Assembly: GCA_026008535.1 (NCBI GenBank) | Contig: BRKX01000009.1 | Location: 64,639,720 to 64,703,719, forward strand | Source: Perilla frutescens | Lineage: Eukaryota > Streptophyta > Magnoliopsida > Lamiales > Lamiaceae | Direction: 5' to 3' | DNA length: 64,000 nt | In this document: positions 1-13,806 of the stretch, piece by piece | Layout: the number at the start of each line of letters is the position of its first letter | How positions within the stretch are numbered: the first letter of the stretch is position 1 | The notes under the pieces: model-generated | The model's input: the letters and a program-made list of their open reading frames with translations, nothing else | What the model was told of the DNA's origin: nothing | The model's database searches: none | Made by a program: the position numbers and the translations under genes

Positions 1-806
1 GGCAATTAGAACCATATATGCAAGAAATGGATTCCGGCCATATATGTTATATCCAACCGCCTCTCTCTCTCTCTCTCTCTCAAAAATTGTTATTGATATG
101 TATGTTCATGTGCGGACCGACCATAATTTGATTTTGGATTGAGTTCTTGCATTAATGTGAAGTTGTGATATTTTCCCAGAAAGCTAAGGCATTGGGATTT
201 TGTAATTTTCTGGCTTTGTTGCTTTCTTTGTTTTGTTCTAGTCATATATATATATGTATGTATGTATATGTATATATATAATATTTATGCCAAATGCTTG
301 CTATAATGGAATAGTGTGAGAGAGACGGAATTGTTTAGGAGAAAATAACTAGAGCTGCATATAGAATTTAGATGTCCCATTATGTGTTGTTGGTAGACAA
401 TTTTCATCAATTTAAAGATTTTATTTTCATTTATATATATAGTTGGCGTTATGGGCAGATCGATCAGATGTTTCACCTACTACTCTAGTTAAAATCTACT
501 CATTCCAAATGTTTTAATTAATGGAGTTTGTGCATGTGCATTAATTTCTTGATTAACTCATACAATATGTGATATATGTCTATGAATTTTATATATGCTT
601 TAGTTTGTTTCGTCTCGTATTTCATTTTTAACATTGCAAATTTTGATTTACGGCAACGCAATTTCTATATATGTACAACTTCCAATTTCTCCCATCAAAT
701 TTAAGATCTTAGAAGTATTGCTCTTTTATAGTAAGTATAATTACGAGTGCACCACCAACATTTTTTAGACTGAACCTAGCTAGCCCGTAACACATGATTT
801 GTCTAG

Positions 807-810
<4 letters not shown>

Positions 811-853
<43 letters not shown>
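811..853. repeat. (CT)n microsatellite
   Basis: Uninterrupted CT dinucleotide run of about 21 units. It accounts for the serine/leucine-repeat open frame seen over it. Confidence 0.95.
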
Positions 854-858
<5 letters not shown>

Positions 859-1860
859 ATCTGTGGAGTACTATTATACGAAGTTTACGATTTTTGGATA
901 AACAAAGGGCCGTTGCGGTTGATTGGAGATCCCACAAGGGGATATAGAAGGAAGACATGTATAGTAGCAAATTCTCTTACTTAGTATGGTTTGTCTTTCG
1001 TGTGTAATTTGTGAATAACATCTATGTGTATGGAATAGACTACCGAGTTGAGAGAGAGAGAGAGAGTAGTGAATGGAGGTGGTTTCGTGGTGGTGGTGGT
1101 TGTTAACTTCGGCATCTTCTTCCTCCTTTTGCATTATCTAAGATCACTATCTTGATTTAGCAAACAACATGAGTTCGAGACAAGTTCTCCAGTCTCGAAC
1201 TCGTCGGTTCACTAATTAGGTCACTTATTAAGCTATTTATTTCTACTCAACATTTGACCCTATTGCATTCCACCCGGCCAATATTGAAGTTGTCGAAGGA
1301 CATGTGTAGATAATTGTTTCTTGAAATAATTAATTTGTTTTCAATTTTCAATACTATCGTATATAATTAATTGACTCCATGCTCAATTATATTGTTCACT
1401 TTGATCTTTCATTTAAATTAAAAATATTTAGGAAAATGAATTACTCAACTAATTTCATATATATGGTGCTCTAGCTAATGAAGCTTGAAATTATGTATTC
1501 ACTAATTTCATATATAATTATATATGGTGCGTGTAATTAATTGATAATGTCGGCCGTCTAAAATATAGATACAATGTACGTATATCTATCAATGTTATAC
1601 AGCAAAACTAGTTGATACGAAATACAATTTTAATTATAGTGGAAGAATTCAAATTGAATTATTTACGTAGTGACAATTTGATCTCAAAATGTTTACTTAT
1701 GATTGGATTCTTCTGCCTTTCTCTCTCTAATAAATTTAACTCAATTTTGTGTGTGTGAGAGAGACTGTACATGTCAGAGTTTTGCCACTATATATATGCA
1801 CAGATAATTAGATCGGATTCTCAATCTCATTTTTTACATGTTTTATTTCATTGTTTGCAT

Positions 1861-1874
1861 ATATATATATATAT

Positions 1875-1926
<52 letters not shown>
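1861..1926. repeat. Compound (TA)n(GATA)n(GA)n microsatellite
   Basis: Three simple-repeat blocks follow one another directly: TA, then GATA, then GA. Confidence 0.95.
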
Positions 1927-3890
1927 GTTGAGGTCTGCGACAACGTGCATGGCCCTCCATGGCTGAAATAAATGATAGATTTTTTTATGTCTTTGTTAAT
2001 GGTGGTCCTTAATAATCATATACTATCGAAAACATCAACAACATACACATGTAATCATGAATCGAATAAACGATTATGAAATTAATCTCAACAATTAATT
2101 CTCTTAGGAGAGCCTAGCTACCAAGTTGGTGTACCAACCGTGATGAAAGATCATACACATGCATGAGTGTCAATTTATACTTTCTAGATCTAAGATCTAA
2201 TTTTTTCTATAGTATGTTCGTGTTTCATAATCAAATTCACTGTTTTTATAATATAATGAATACTTATAGCTAAAATTAAAATTTTAAAAATTTATATACT
2301 CAAATTATGGAATAATCAACAATAATAATAATAATCAATTATCAATTAGAAAATCGAAATAAATAGTAAAAAATAATTAAAAATTCTAATTAGGCAGAAT
2401 AAATTATAATTAATAATTAATAATAGTTGCAGGTAGCTAAAAAACAGAGCAGATTCTCCGTTGCATTTGGTGTTACATAACTAAGTTTTTATTATTATTA
2501 TTTTATTTTTTTTAATATCCTCTAATTGGGGATGGATGAACCCTAAATATAAAATCTAAACTAAAATAAATCATAATAAATTAAAAAAATTAAAAAATAT
2601 TTTTTTTTTGAAAAAATATTAAAGAGTTTTAACCGGGAATGCAACCGGATTTGTAACAGGTGATCTCATTTCGCTAAAAAATCGGGATACGATTGGATTT
2701 GATGATCCACTATCACTAAATTAAATGGCCCGTGCAACCTGCAAATCAAATCTTTTTAGAGGAAAATAATCGGATTCTTGAAAATATTTTCGAAGTGTGG
2801 TTTTGAACAATATATTGTGTGTGCATATATAGTTATTGCTGTTTTGTACTCTCACAAATTTTGCACGAAAATAAAATAAAATAATAGTAATAAAAATCAA
2901 GAGCACAAGATTTGTTTTCCACGATGCGGCCCCCTCTATTGTTTTTATTCATAAATTATCGTGCACAATTTCCATGTGCAACCCTTTTTATTATTCTTTG
3001 CAGAAATCATTTGGTTGCATATCTATGGCAAATAGCCAAATACATATGAATTCATTTGTGCTAGGTGGTGGCAAAGACAAGCATGCATGGTGCCTTTTTC
3101 GTTTCCTTGTCGTAGTCGGGAGAATGCCCTCCTTTTACTGTATTTTGACTTATTCAAAATAGCGGTGGTTGTTTTCTTATTTCACCTATCCTAGATAGTG
3201 ATCGAGAGTGTTTTTCGTTGCCTTAAAATTTTGCTTACTGTTACTTAATCCTCTCAGTTTCATTTCGGCTTGTAACCTATTATTCCGCTTTGTATGTCTA
3301 GGTTTGGTTTGTTCTACCCCTCTCCTGTTGCCCGGACTTGTTCGATATAGTTGTTCCCCCCCTGATTGCGTGTCCGAGGAACAGTTGCCTTTTGTTTTAA
3401 TTACACCTTTTTACTTATTAAAAAAAAAGATATGAAGTCATGCCAACGCTTTAAAATCATTTGTGATATTTATTTAAATGGTTTCAAAATACCACCTATG
3501 ATAAGTTGCTATTGGTTTAATGCAACAAATTAAAGCACTTTAACAAAGAAATTAAATGAGCTTCTACATATCCATTATCTCAACAAAATGAGAGAAGTGG
3601 GAATTATCAATAAATCAATAATCGTTTCAAGATAAGCACATCTTATCTAGGGAAGGAGGTATCATCAAGTTCATATAAAGTTGAAGTGATGTTAAATTAG
3701 TCGAGAAATTATCCGTAAAATGGCCTAGTTGGTGGAGTAACAGTCTCATGATATATAACTAAAATTTCATGAATTTGAATTGAATAAGATCATCTTTCCA
3801 CTTTAATTAATTATATATTCTTCTCATTCATATTTATAATTAGAAGTATGAGCATTCTTTTATTTTCTTTGCATGGAAAAGTTCAATATA

Positions 3891-4239
3891 TGTAACGACC
3901 CAGTTTCTGGACTGATCATTATCCCTACAAAGCAATGCGAGTCTTAGAAATTTTCCAGGGGCCACCCACTTACCATTACTCCGGATCAAGCACGATTAAC
4001 TTTAGAGTTTCAGTAGAATGGGCACTAGAAAAGAACCTTGTGATATAAGTAGCATCTACCAAACCCTTTAGCTCTCTTCGGCTATACAGTTTCATTTTTT
4101 TATATAGCTTCGAAATCTCTCTCTTTCTTGTAGACTCGGTTCATTCATGTATCCTTTCACTTGAAAGTCTTATAAAAACTGTTTTTTATATGTACCTATG
4201 TATTGCTGATCACTCCATGCATCGACTCTGGACGTCACA
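3891..4239. mobile_element. Candidate solo LTR (about 349 bp)
   Basis: The segment begins TGTAACGACC and ends GGACGTCACA, giving the TG...CA ends and near-perfect short inverted termini typical of LTRs. It carries a TATAAAA-like box near 4172. The flanking 5-mers are ATATA and ATATT, a possible degenerate TSD. No internal retrotransposon sequence or second copy lies nearby, so this would be a solo LTR left by LTR-LTR recombination. A TRIM element is an alternative. Confidence 0.5.
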
Positions 4240-4394
4240 ATATTATTAATTAGTACATGTTTAGGAAGAAAAGAGGGTGCTTGTGGAGTTCAAACCTCAA
4301 TTCAATTTCCTCCCATAACAATGCAGGCAAATGTTTTCCCAATATAAAAATATGTAGATAATGTGTAGATATCTTATTTAGTGGACTTATTATA

Positions 4395-4624
4395 CCTTTT
4401 CCGTTCCACTTTGATAGACTTATTTTCCTTTTTGGTATGTCCCGATATATAGACAAACTAATTTACTAATATATACCCCTATTTAATGTGTTTACATAAG
4501 GCATTAATTCAATATCAAAGAAATAAATAGGGGCATGAAGTTTCTTAATTAATTATATTTCTTAATCATTTTATTAATCCTCATAAAAAATCTTAATCAG
4601 TCTATCAAGGTGGGACAGAGGGAG
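4395..4624. mobile_element. Stowaway-type MITE
   Basis: Terminal inverted repeats of the CTCCCTCCGTCCC-TTTTGATAG type, somewhat decayed (left CCTTTTCCGTTCCACTTTG, right ...GGGACAGAGGGAG), flanked by TA on both sides. It is related to the copies at 13009, 27718, 28031 and 29215. Non-coding. Confidence 0.8.
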
Positions 4625-5398
4625 TATGGAATATTATATTCACGAACCCCAAAAAATGCCGAGTAAAAATTGGGTAATACGCGATTGGGTAGGGTCGAAT
4701 ATTCCACTATAGTGTACGATTAAATGGTACATGTATCTATATATATAATTAAAATGAATTCATGAAATGGTCTTTGTCAAAGTAAAAAAAAAAAAAAGCA
4801 AGGTTGAATAATGGAATGCCCACGAAAGAGAAATTTGGTAAATTTTGCAATCATTGTACGATAAAATGTCACTCTCCAAGATTGTACTAATTATTACTTG
4901 GACCCAATTTAAATAAAAGGTGTATTTTATTAGCATCGACTAATTTATATCATTTTCAGTATTAATTAACAGTCTAATGTTCTATATATTTACACACATA
5001 TATATGTCTATTATAATTTAAATAATTTTTCAAAATGATGGTTGTATATATGTGTGTATCTCTATTTAAAACTCGATGGAAAGTATGTATATACCTGAAT
5101 AATCACGAAAAAATAACATACTGATATTGTGTTTTTTATCTTTAAACGAATAGATAAAATATTTAAATGAGTTACATCTAGTGCAGCTAATGTATTATTT
5201 TTCAACTTATAAATTTGATATGTTAATTAAATCTAGTTTGGGATGATTTTACTTGGATGGTCTTTAAAGTATCTAGTATAATTTTCTTAGGATTGAGAAA
5301 AGAAAAGAAAAAAAAAAAAGAAAAGAAATCCTCTAATTAATGTCTAATACTGGATATATCATCACTTGTTACGGATCAAATCAAGTTCTAGCAAAGTT

Positions 5399-5711
5399 AC
5401 ATGTCTCTAACGAGAGAAAAATGCATGCAAATTCATTGATTACGCTTACTGAATCGAGCTCTAATTATACGGGCTCGGTCTTTAGTCGAATATCGAGGGC
5501 ATTGATCACACGACCGCAATGATTTCTAGGGAATTTATTCAACCTTCGATTACACGATTACATGTCTCTAATTAACGGGAGTTAAAATGTGTACAAATTC
5601 ATTAATTATACTTACTGAATCGAGCTCGCCAACTATACAGACTCGATCTTTATAATATCGAGTGCATTGATCACACATGACTGCAATGATTTCTAGGAAA
5701 TTTATTCAACC
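5399..5711 (+). repeat. Tandem duplication, two units of about 150 bp
   Basis: Units 5399-5544 and 5560-5711 both begin ACATGTCTCTAA and end ATTTATTCAACC, and share long stretches including TTACTGAATCGAGCTC and CAATGATTTCTAGG. They differ by substitutions and small indels. The remaining sequence between 4625 and 7403 holds no gene I can recognise. Confidence 0.85.
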
Positions 5712-5871
5712 ATACATTGACACAAACATAGCCTTAATGTCTAGTGATATCAGGCATGATAGCAAAAGTTTTGGCCACTATATGAATTGATTCCCACAAT
5801 ATTTGTCAGTTGAACCATAAATATAATTAATGATAGAATAAAATTTTCTATTCCACAATTTGTATTTCGAT

Positions 5872-5874
<3 letters not shown>

Positions 5875-5932
<58 letters not shown>
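5875..5932. repeat. (CT)n(AT)n compound microsatellite
   Basis: A CT run passes directly into an AT run. Confidence 0.95.
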
Positions 5933-5934
<2 letters not shown>

Positions 5935-7403
5935 GCTATAATAATTCGACATACTAATTGTAGTAGCAGATTTACTAGGTTGGGAGATTTATGTCTGGTT
6001 TTTTTACAGAAATGCTCATAATTCAAAAGGTTCATTGAGTTTAGAAGAGATTTTTTTTTATTTTTTTTTTATTTAGTGGCCACTACGAAAGCAGAAATTC
6101 CATTCAAGAATTACTAGTGGCATGAGATAAAATATTGATGTTATGCCAGTATTGTGTACTGGGGTGGAAATGTATCCACCTTTCATTTCATACTAGTCAA
6201 ATAAAATACGAGATTGATACGCAATCAGAATGTTGGATTTTGGACTAGAGCGAATTGAAATTTTATTTTACTAAACCGTTTTACATTCTCTCAAATGAAA
6301 TATATAAATAAAAGAGAAAAAACAACAGTCCAAACTTAAAAATCCCGGATATCACATATTGATATCTCGTGGGACTGGGGCCTCATCTGTTCCTCTTTTT
6401 TTCTATTTTTTTTAGTTAAAAAATTGAATTTTACATAATCACCATATATAGCCAATATTTATCAAATAAAAATTCGAGGCTAAAAAAGTAATAAATCCTA
6501 ATTAATAAATAATAATCGACTCTAAAATAAAATATTAACTAAAATAAAAATTAGATACTAAAAAATAATTATTAATCTTAATTAGGTATAATGAACGTTA
6601 ATTGACAATCGTAAAATTGAACTAAAGTACAATAAATTAAAATTAAAGAAAAAATGAAAAAAAAATTGATAGAGAAATAGAGGATGTAACACGGTTTGAT
6701 AACATATGACTCCCTCCGTTCTTGCCGACTAAATCCCTAGATAAAGGGGATTTTTTTTTCATTTTGTACCACGATGGGTAGGCTTTAAAATCAAACCAAA
6801 TAACTCAAATATCCTACTCAATTAAAGTTCATTCAAGCTCAACTCGGCAAGTAATCAAGCGAGCTCAAACATAATTTTCAAAATCCAATATCTGTTCAAA
6901 TAAACTTGAACAATTGTATGTTCAGCTCGATTCGATTATCTGACGCCTTAAATGACAACTCGATCAGAGTCATGAGCCCGGTAGGATCAATATTTTCCAT
7001 TAATCTTTTGAATAGAATGGTACCTCATAAAAAAGAACAATGGGTCCATAGTTAATCCTGGCCTTAGCACTTGGCACTCTAATAAGCAAAATCTGCAACA
7101 TTTTAGCACTATTATTTGTGCCAAGAAATTAAAGTGGGCATCACAATTCTTGATGATAGCTGAGTCAGGCAATTCATACCTCCCCTTTTCCAGCATAAAA
7201 TTATTACTGTAAATTCATAATCAGCAAAAAGGTGAGACACCAAACCCACTAATATTTTTTCAATTCATTTCACTGGAAAGCATGTAGGGTAACTATCTCC
7301 CATCATAGAGATCACGGTATATCAGAGATCGTGATATTTACAGTTCATTGATTAATTGAAAATACATGATCGATAAATTATATTTTCGGTGTCTTTAATT
7401 AAT

Positions 7404-7901
7404 AGGTTGGTTGCCTCAAAAATCATGAACTTTGAGTATTGTAGTAAACTTAACATGAAATTTAAAAGTATGTAATTATAACATTAATTTTGAACTTAGG
7501 TGTTATTCAACGTTCCTAATTTTTTGTAAAATAAATTGACCTCAAATTCATCCGACAACTTGCTCGTCTCATTAAGATGATGTGGCTTGATCATCAATTT
7601 TTGATAATTGACGTCAAAGTGGTCGATTTTCACAATCACATCAATGGGAAAAAATGAGGATTAATGTTAAATTCGGTCACATCAATATTTTTTTTTCCAA
7701 AAATTAATGGTCAAATTATGATGGATTTGAAGAGACAAGCGAATTGGTGGCGGAATTGGAAGTTAATTTGTTTTTAAAAAAATGGGGATGTTGAAGAACA
7801 CCCATGTTAAAAATTGATGTTTCAATTACTTATTTTTAAAGTTTGTGTTAATTAAATGTATAACTATATCCAAAGTTCATGATTTTTAATGCAATTAACA
7901 C
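7404..7901. mobile_element. MITE with long TIRs and 9-bp TSD
   Basis: The ends form an imperfect inverted repeat of about 140 bp (left AGGTTGGTTGCCTCAAAAAT, right the complement of GTGTTAATTGCATTAAAAAT). The exact 9-bp duplication TTAATTAAT lies at 7395-7403 and 7902-7910. A 9-bp TSD is usual for Mutator-like elements, so a MULE-derived MITE is my inference. It has no coding capacity. Confidence 0.82.
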
Positions 7902-7910
7902 TTAATTAAT

Positions 7911-9526
7911 TATGGTTTGGCAATTTAATTTAGTTCCCCAAATTGTGAAACTCGTGTTTTTATTTTATTTTTTTGGAGTTTTGGAAAGTTATCAACAATA
8001 TTTTTTATATATAGAGAAAATCCAAATCAGCACAATCCGAAAGAGGCCTGGTGTCAGGGGGCGCTTTAGTGGTTAGTATAAGAGCACACCATGCGACTAG
8101 TAGTCCATCTTGGACTACGTCTGTTTCACTGTCGTAAGCTTTACTCGCAAAGTTTGGTGCACAATGACGACGCAATTCACACCTTCTGATACTTTAAGTG
8201 GTTTCGGCAGAGCAAGCAATACAAAATCAGGATTGATCGAAATGAAATCTTCATTAATGTAAATCGCATACACATTATGGCTTGGCAGCAATTTCAGCAC
8301 ATGTTGGTTGGAGAGGGGGACACTCCTTGCAACGCTCACTCGTCAGACAATTAGGTAGCACATTCCCCCTATAATAGACTTAAGAAAAAAAAAGGCTAGT
8401 AACAACACTAGATACTAAAAAGCTAGAAAACGACAAAAACAGTTGTGCAAGGCCGTGCCTAGGACTTTGTACATTACAAAGAAATGTCTAGCACTTGTAG
8501 TAGCAATGAAGCTTCAGGCGGGGCGTTTGACGAAGGTCCGCCCCGACGATAGAGTGTGCTAGTGCTGGCGATCCAGGCGGGTGCGGGTCACCCAGGGTGC
8601 TGGGGCGCCAATCACAGAAGCCCGACGAGCTTCGACAGTATTTGGCCCATGGTTGTTTATCTCGAGAATCGAGATAAAGGAATGGACTTGTCCCGACGTA
8701 TCCTGGGTGTTAGTATATGATGAGGGTGGCATCATGTGACACCTGGGTAATACCAAGATTGTAGAATTTACTATGCGCTAGTCGGGCGGTCAGATGGAGT
8801 CTAGCGCCTAGGTTTTATAATATATTTACGTGTTTGTATTTTTATATTAATTTTTTCAATTATCCTACTTCTCATATCGATTATATAATGAAAATTGAGA
8901 TGTAGGTTGTTGTATAAAAACTCAAATTACGTTTTCAATTTTTTTCAACCTTTTTTACATCCCATGTTGGTTTTTAGATTGAAAATTGGGATGAAGTTGT
9001 TGTATAAAAGAGTGGCTAATCTTGAATAATAACCTCAAATTTATTTTTCAACTTTGTTCCCATTTTTCTGCATCCCATATTACATGTAGATTGAAAAAAT
9101 GGAATATAGCCATATAGGTTCATGTATAAAAAGGTTGAAAAATCTCAAAAATTTTATTTGGTCATATTTTGAACCAAAAGGTTAAAAAAACTATTTGGCT
9201 GCCTAATGGCTGATTAATCGCCGCCGAGGTGGCGAGAAATCGGCCTCCCTAATTTCTCATCCTATTGGGATGTTTTCGGCACGGCTAAGGACCGTTTAGC
9301 CCGATTTCTATAACTATGGGTAATATGCTTAGTCTGATTTCTACAACCATGGGTAATACCAAACAAGCTAAGAAGTCTTTAAGCAAGTTTAGCAAGCTGA
9401 TAAGTGATAGAATTAGCAATCCGTCTAGTCCAACCTTCAAAAGCTAAAGCCCAAAACTCAATATCATCAACAAAATTATATAAGAAAAAAAAATGCCAAA
9501 CAATTTTCAAAAGAGTCCTTTATGAG
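7911..9526. other. Unassigned segment of higher GC, no confirmed gene
   Basis: Around 8050-8780 base composition rises above the surroundings. A 74-codon minus-strand frame (8115-8339) and a 65-codon one (8559-8756) are open. I recognise no domain in either, and there are no splice signals or neighbours making a gene. A captured gene fragment or a decayed element is possible. From 8820 to 9150 a degenerate repeat unit of roughly 120 bp recurs (AAAATTGGGATG... TGTATAAAA). Confidence 0.4.
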
Positions 9527-10065
9527 TAGAGAAGTCAAAAGGGCCAGTGAGGCGGTCAATTCGCAGGCCTCAAATCCCGTCATTTGACGGACATGGGCCT
9601 AAAAACCTCTAATCCTATCCACTCCTACCGCGAGTTGCGGGTTGGCGGGCTATCCCGCGAGATTATTCCAAAAAAAAAAAAATTCAAATCACCAATCTTT
9701 ATATTTATATATGAATATTCAAAAATCCAAACTACCATTAACATTACATCAATTTCAATATTTTCAAATTGTATAACATTCATATATTTTTTCTTCATTA
9801 TCAAATTATATTAAAATATATTTTGCTTCACAAACACGAATGATCACCATTATTTGACATTTTTAATTTCAATCATAATTAATTATAATTACATTAATTT
9901 ATAATTTCATTATTTTTTTAATTATTTGTCAAGATAAATATACATTTAAAATTATGAAAAAAATATAAACCCACTTTGGAGGCCACCAAAATAGAAATCC
10001 AACCCACTTTTGTTTTTAGTAGCGTCGGCCCGATCCGATGAGCCTAGCCCATTTTGACAGCTACA
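9527..10065. mobile_element. hAT-type non-autonomous element
   Basis: The left end TAGAGAAGTCAAAAGGGCC matches the inverted right end TGTAGCTGTCAAAATGGGC. The flanking octamers TTTATGAG (9519-9526) and TTTGTGAG (10066-10073) agree at 7 of 8, as for an aged 8-bp hAT TSD. The same terminal motif is seen at 20262 and 44538. Confidence 0.75.
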
Positions 10066-10073
10066 TTTGTGAG

Positions 10074-12502
10074 CCATGAAATCGTTTATTTAACCAAATA
10101 TGTAACTACAAGAGGGTGATCGTATTTTTTGAGATAGTTATTTTTAACTAATTAATTAATTAAATTATAGTGTAAAGATGAATATTCTGATATTCACGGT
10201 TTTTAAGTGAAAATATCCCGGTTTCTGGGCCCGCTATCTATTGGGCCTAACCCGGCCCATTAATAAAATGGATCAAATCTTGGGCTTGAAAATATTATCT
10301 CGTGGGCTCCGCTCACTGCACCAAACCATTGATTGAGTTGGTTATGTATGGTCACATCATTTTAACTATATTTTATAGGACCATGATTGTGCAATTTAGT
10401 ATTTTAATTAATTTTATTTATTTAATATACCGTTGTTATCTATTGAGTGCAGATTATTTTCTTTAGATATAATTATTTTAAAAAAAATAAAAATAATCAT
10501 TGAAAATGCCGAAAACCAAACAAACTAACCAAAGAATTATGATTTGGTTTGGTTCGGTTATATATATTATTTTGGTTGGTTTGATTTGTACTTTTTAAGA
10601 AATTTTTTATTTAATTTTGTTAGTTTGACTCGTTTTTGCACCGAACCAACCATTTACACACTCCTGACACCATCAAATTTATCCTATTAAAATTCATATA
10701 TTTTTTTTAGTATCGTTATCATTCCGTCAACTAAACCACCCTATAAACTCATTAATGAAGAGTTTTTAGCAATATCGAGGCAGTATTTTTCTTTCATTTT
10801 CCACTACTCCTTTTTGTGTCAAAGTTGCACATTATGTTGAAAATTTCTTGCTTTTGACTGCAATTGACACAACTTTTTCTAGCCCTCGTGGATGGTGAAA
10901 AAAAAATTCAATTCAATCTAGGATCTTGAAATGGAATGTAGCATTTTAACCCTTATATGTTTGGTTTAAATATAATAAAAATTTATATTTTAATTTTTTC
11001 AATTAACACTTCAACTTTATCCTAAAAATGACAAACAATCCTCTCTAAGGAAAAGTACAATAATACCCTTCAATACTTTTATACAACCCCATTCTCTACA
11101 TGTAATTAAAAAAGTCATTCTCGCCATTTTTAAGGGAGTTTTTTGTGAGACAATCTAATACAGTAAGGACATGTTTCACTAGGTAGTATAAGAATGTGAT
11201 AGATACATATAACATAATATTACTATGTTTGCTAGCAATATTAAATGTAAGAGTCCGACATGCATTAACCATTTATATGATATAACATATCACGTCTTGC
11301 TGGTGGAATATATAATATCGTACACAATTATTAAAAATTACAAACTAAAATAACCTTACATATATTAATTAAAAATCTTATTATAAAATATCCACACAAT
11401 ATATAGTAACTAATTAAAGGGTATTTTAAGAATTAAAATTTTATAGAGAATCTAATACATCTATGCAAACACTATATTAGTAATACATATATTTTAATAC
11501 ACCAAAATAAACATGATATTGATATCATATACGCTAAAACACACAAATACAACCTCATATCATACATTCTAGTAAACGAACCCTGATTATTCAAGTGACT
11601 TGTCCACATTTTTTCTAAAACTAAAATTAAAAATTATTATTTAATATATTCATTAAAAAGGTCAAAGTAATCATCCTTCTTCCTGACCACTTTAATAAAA
11701 ATTTCTAAAGTTACAAATGCTTTTCTATGTTTTTAATTTGTGTTGTACCAAAAAAAGACCACATGCGGCGGTGGGCCCCCCTAACTAGAGCCCAAATTGT
11801 AATCTCAAAACACGGAGAAGTGTTGATGCACATTTGCTTTATTTGAGTGTAAGATACTTTAATTAATAATCAGAGGTTCGTTCGTGATCTTTGGTCTTCG
11901 GTCTTCAAGTAATCTCACTCCATCACTGGATTATCCTTACTAGAACTAATAATTAGAAGTTCGTTTGCAAGGCTCTTGATAAAATATGATTAATATATTT
12001 AATAATTACACCCTATATCATGAAGTATTAAACTCGTAATAAAAACATCCCGAACTATTAATATGTGGGAAAAATATCATAAACTATGGTTAATAATATC
12101 TTATATCTCAAACTATTGCCATATTCAAAAAAATTGTCACGATAATGACCATGAACGTGAATTGATAGATTCCTCAATCCCGCTCGGCCCAAATGACATC
12201 TCGAAATTAAAATTCTTACAGTAGTTTGGCTCGATTGTCTCTCCAAATTTTAGAGATGTCATTTGGGTAGAGCGACACCTGCGCGTTCAAGACTATTATC
12301 GGGATAGATTTGTTAATATGTTGACAGTTGGAGACGTATTTTTTAATATCACATCAATCGCAAATAAATATACCAAAGTCCAAAGGTGACCAGTACTCTA
12401 TTAGTGGAGATTAATAAAATAAAACTAACTCAGCATATATTATGTATTTATGTCAAATAATAATAGTAGACAAATTAGGTTAAAGAAACGAGATTTTGTA
12501 GC
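10074..12502. other. AT-rich intergenic DNA, nothing recognised
   Basis: No ORF with recognisable content, no clear TIR element and no RNA gene found by reading. A 62-codon minus frame at 12058-12246 shows no family signature. Confidence 0.55.
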
Positions 12503-12689
12503 AGAATAAACCATGGTTTTAAGTTTTAACTAGCCTGTTCCACTTATATTTAAAAAAAAAAAATTGATCTAGATTTCGAACCGGTCAAAAATGGTTGAAC
12601 CGATTTGACTGGTTCGACCAAGTTCAAAACAAAAGGAAAAATTAAAAATAATCAAAAAATTAAAATGTATTAAAAATCAAAACTTTTAT

Positions 12690-12977
12690 TTATTAGCTAT
12701 TAATATCCATAAGTTCCGAACTGTATTTTGTTATGAGGAAATATGAATATTTATTTTGATAAATAGTTTTATTTAGCTTTCATCGAAAAAATTATTTTTG
12801 TATTTATAAATTTAATTCATATTTATTATGGTATTTATTAGCTATTAATATCCATAAGTTCCGAACTGTATTTTATTATTGAGGAAATATGAATATTTAT
12901 TTTTGATAAAAAATTTTATTAGTTTTCATCTATAAAATTATTTACGTATTTTTAAACTCAATTCATACTTATTATGG
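12690..12977 (+). repeat. Tandem duplication (2 x about 144 bp) inside the hAT-like MITE
   Basis: Both units start TTATTAGCTATTAATATCC and continue ATAAGTTCCGAACTGTATTTT. They end in TTCATAYTTATTATGGT, where Y marks a C/T difference between the two units. Confidence 0.9.
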
Positions 12978-13008
12978 TGTTAGTTTGTATTAGTGTTTTT
13001 GTTATATA

Positions 13009-13260
13009 CTCCCTCCGTCCCATTTTGATAGGCTTATTTTTCTTTTTGGTATTTTTCGATATATAGGCATGTTTCTATATATATTTAGCTAATTTACTAA
13101 TATATACCCCCTATTTAATATGTTCACTTTAGGTATTAATTCAATATCAAAGAAATGAATAGAGGTATATTAGGAAGTTTCTTGATTAATTGTCTTTCCT
13201 AATACTTTTATTAATTCCCGTAAAAAATCTCTATTAGCCTACAAAATGGGACGGAGGAAG
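13009..13260. mobile_element. Stowaway-type MITE, 252 bp
   Basis: Begins CTCCCTCCGTCCCATTTTGA, ends with the inverted form ...AATGGGACGGAGGAAG, and is flanked by TA on both sides. It is inserted in the hAT-like element 12511-13367. Confidence 0.92.
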
Positions 13261-13806
13261 TATCAATTAATAACATGTCATTTGATTTTTCGAACCGATC
13301 CAATCAGTGACTCAATGATTTAGTTATTTGACCGGTTTAGGGTCCGATAAAAAAAATTTAAAACATTAGAATAAAAACCTTCTATAAATATTTAGACAAT
13401 ATTGACTATTTCTACTTGTGTTCACACGCAGAGTTGAAGAGCTCATTTATATATAAAGTTACACTTCCAAAGCTTAACTCAGTTAAAATAATATTCCCTC
13501 CGTCCCGTTTTGCAAAGTCTACTTTCTATTAAAATAGAAAAAGTAAATAATAAAAAGTTGGACCTTACTATTGGGACTGAAGAAGTACGTGCTAAAATAT
13601 ACTTCATATTTTATTTATCAATATCAATATATATTAAATATACATATATATATATATATAAGAAATATGACTAATAAGAAATAAAAATATAGAATATAAT
13701 TTATATTTAATAAATAAAATAAAATAAAATTGACGTGCCCCACCCCAGCAAACAGCTCGAATCTCGGATAAAAAGGACAATTGCTCTGTCTATTCCATTC
13801 CCTCCA

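Larger units (their letters stand above)
1..3890. other. Gene-free AT-rich intergenic DNA
   Basis: I see no supportable gene here. Open frames are short, mostly low-complexity translations of CT/GA or AT runs, and show no recognisable domain. The stretch holds microsatellites: CT runs near 61-80 and 811-853, and a TA/GATA/GA compound repeat at 1861-1926. A tRNA-like A-box (TGGCCTAGTTGG) near 3721 is followed by a weak B-box-like stretch and may be a decayed SINE head. Confidence 0.6.
12511..13367. mobile_element. hAT-like MITE carrying a nested Stowaway
   Basis: The outer element has ends CCATGGTTTTAAG and (inverted) AATGTTTTAAATT. An exact 8-bp duplication AGAATAAA lies at 12503-12510 and 13368-13375, the TSD size of hAT elements. 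It contains a local tandem duplication (12690-12833 and 12834-12977) and the Stowaway copy at 13009-13260. No coding capacity. Confidence 0.78.

Noticed and set aside
3721..3800. Possible tRNA or SINE head (TGGCCTAGTTGG), with similar motifs near 16640 (minus) and 31355
   Set aside because: The A-box is good but the B-box is degenerate, and tails and target duplications are not evident, so I do not list it as a feature.
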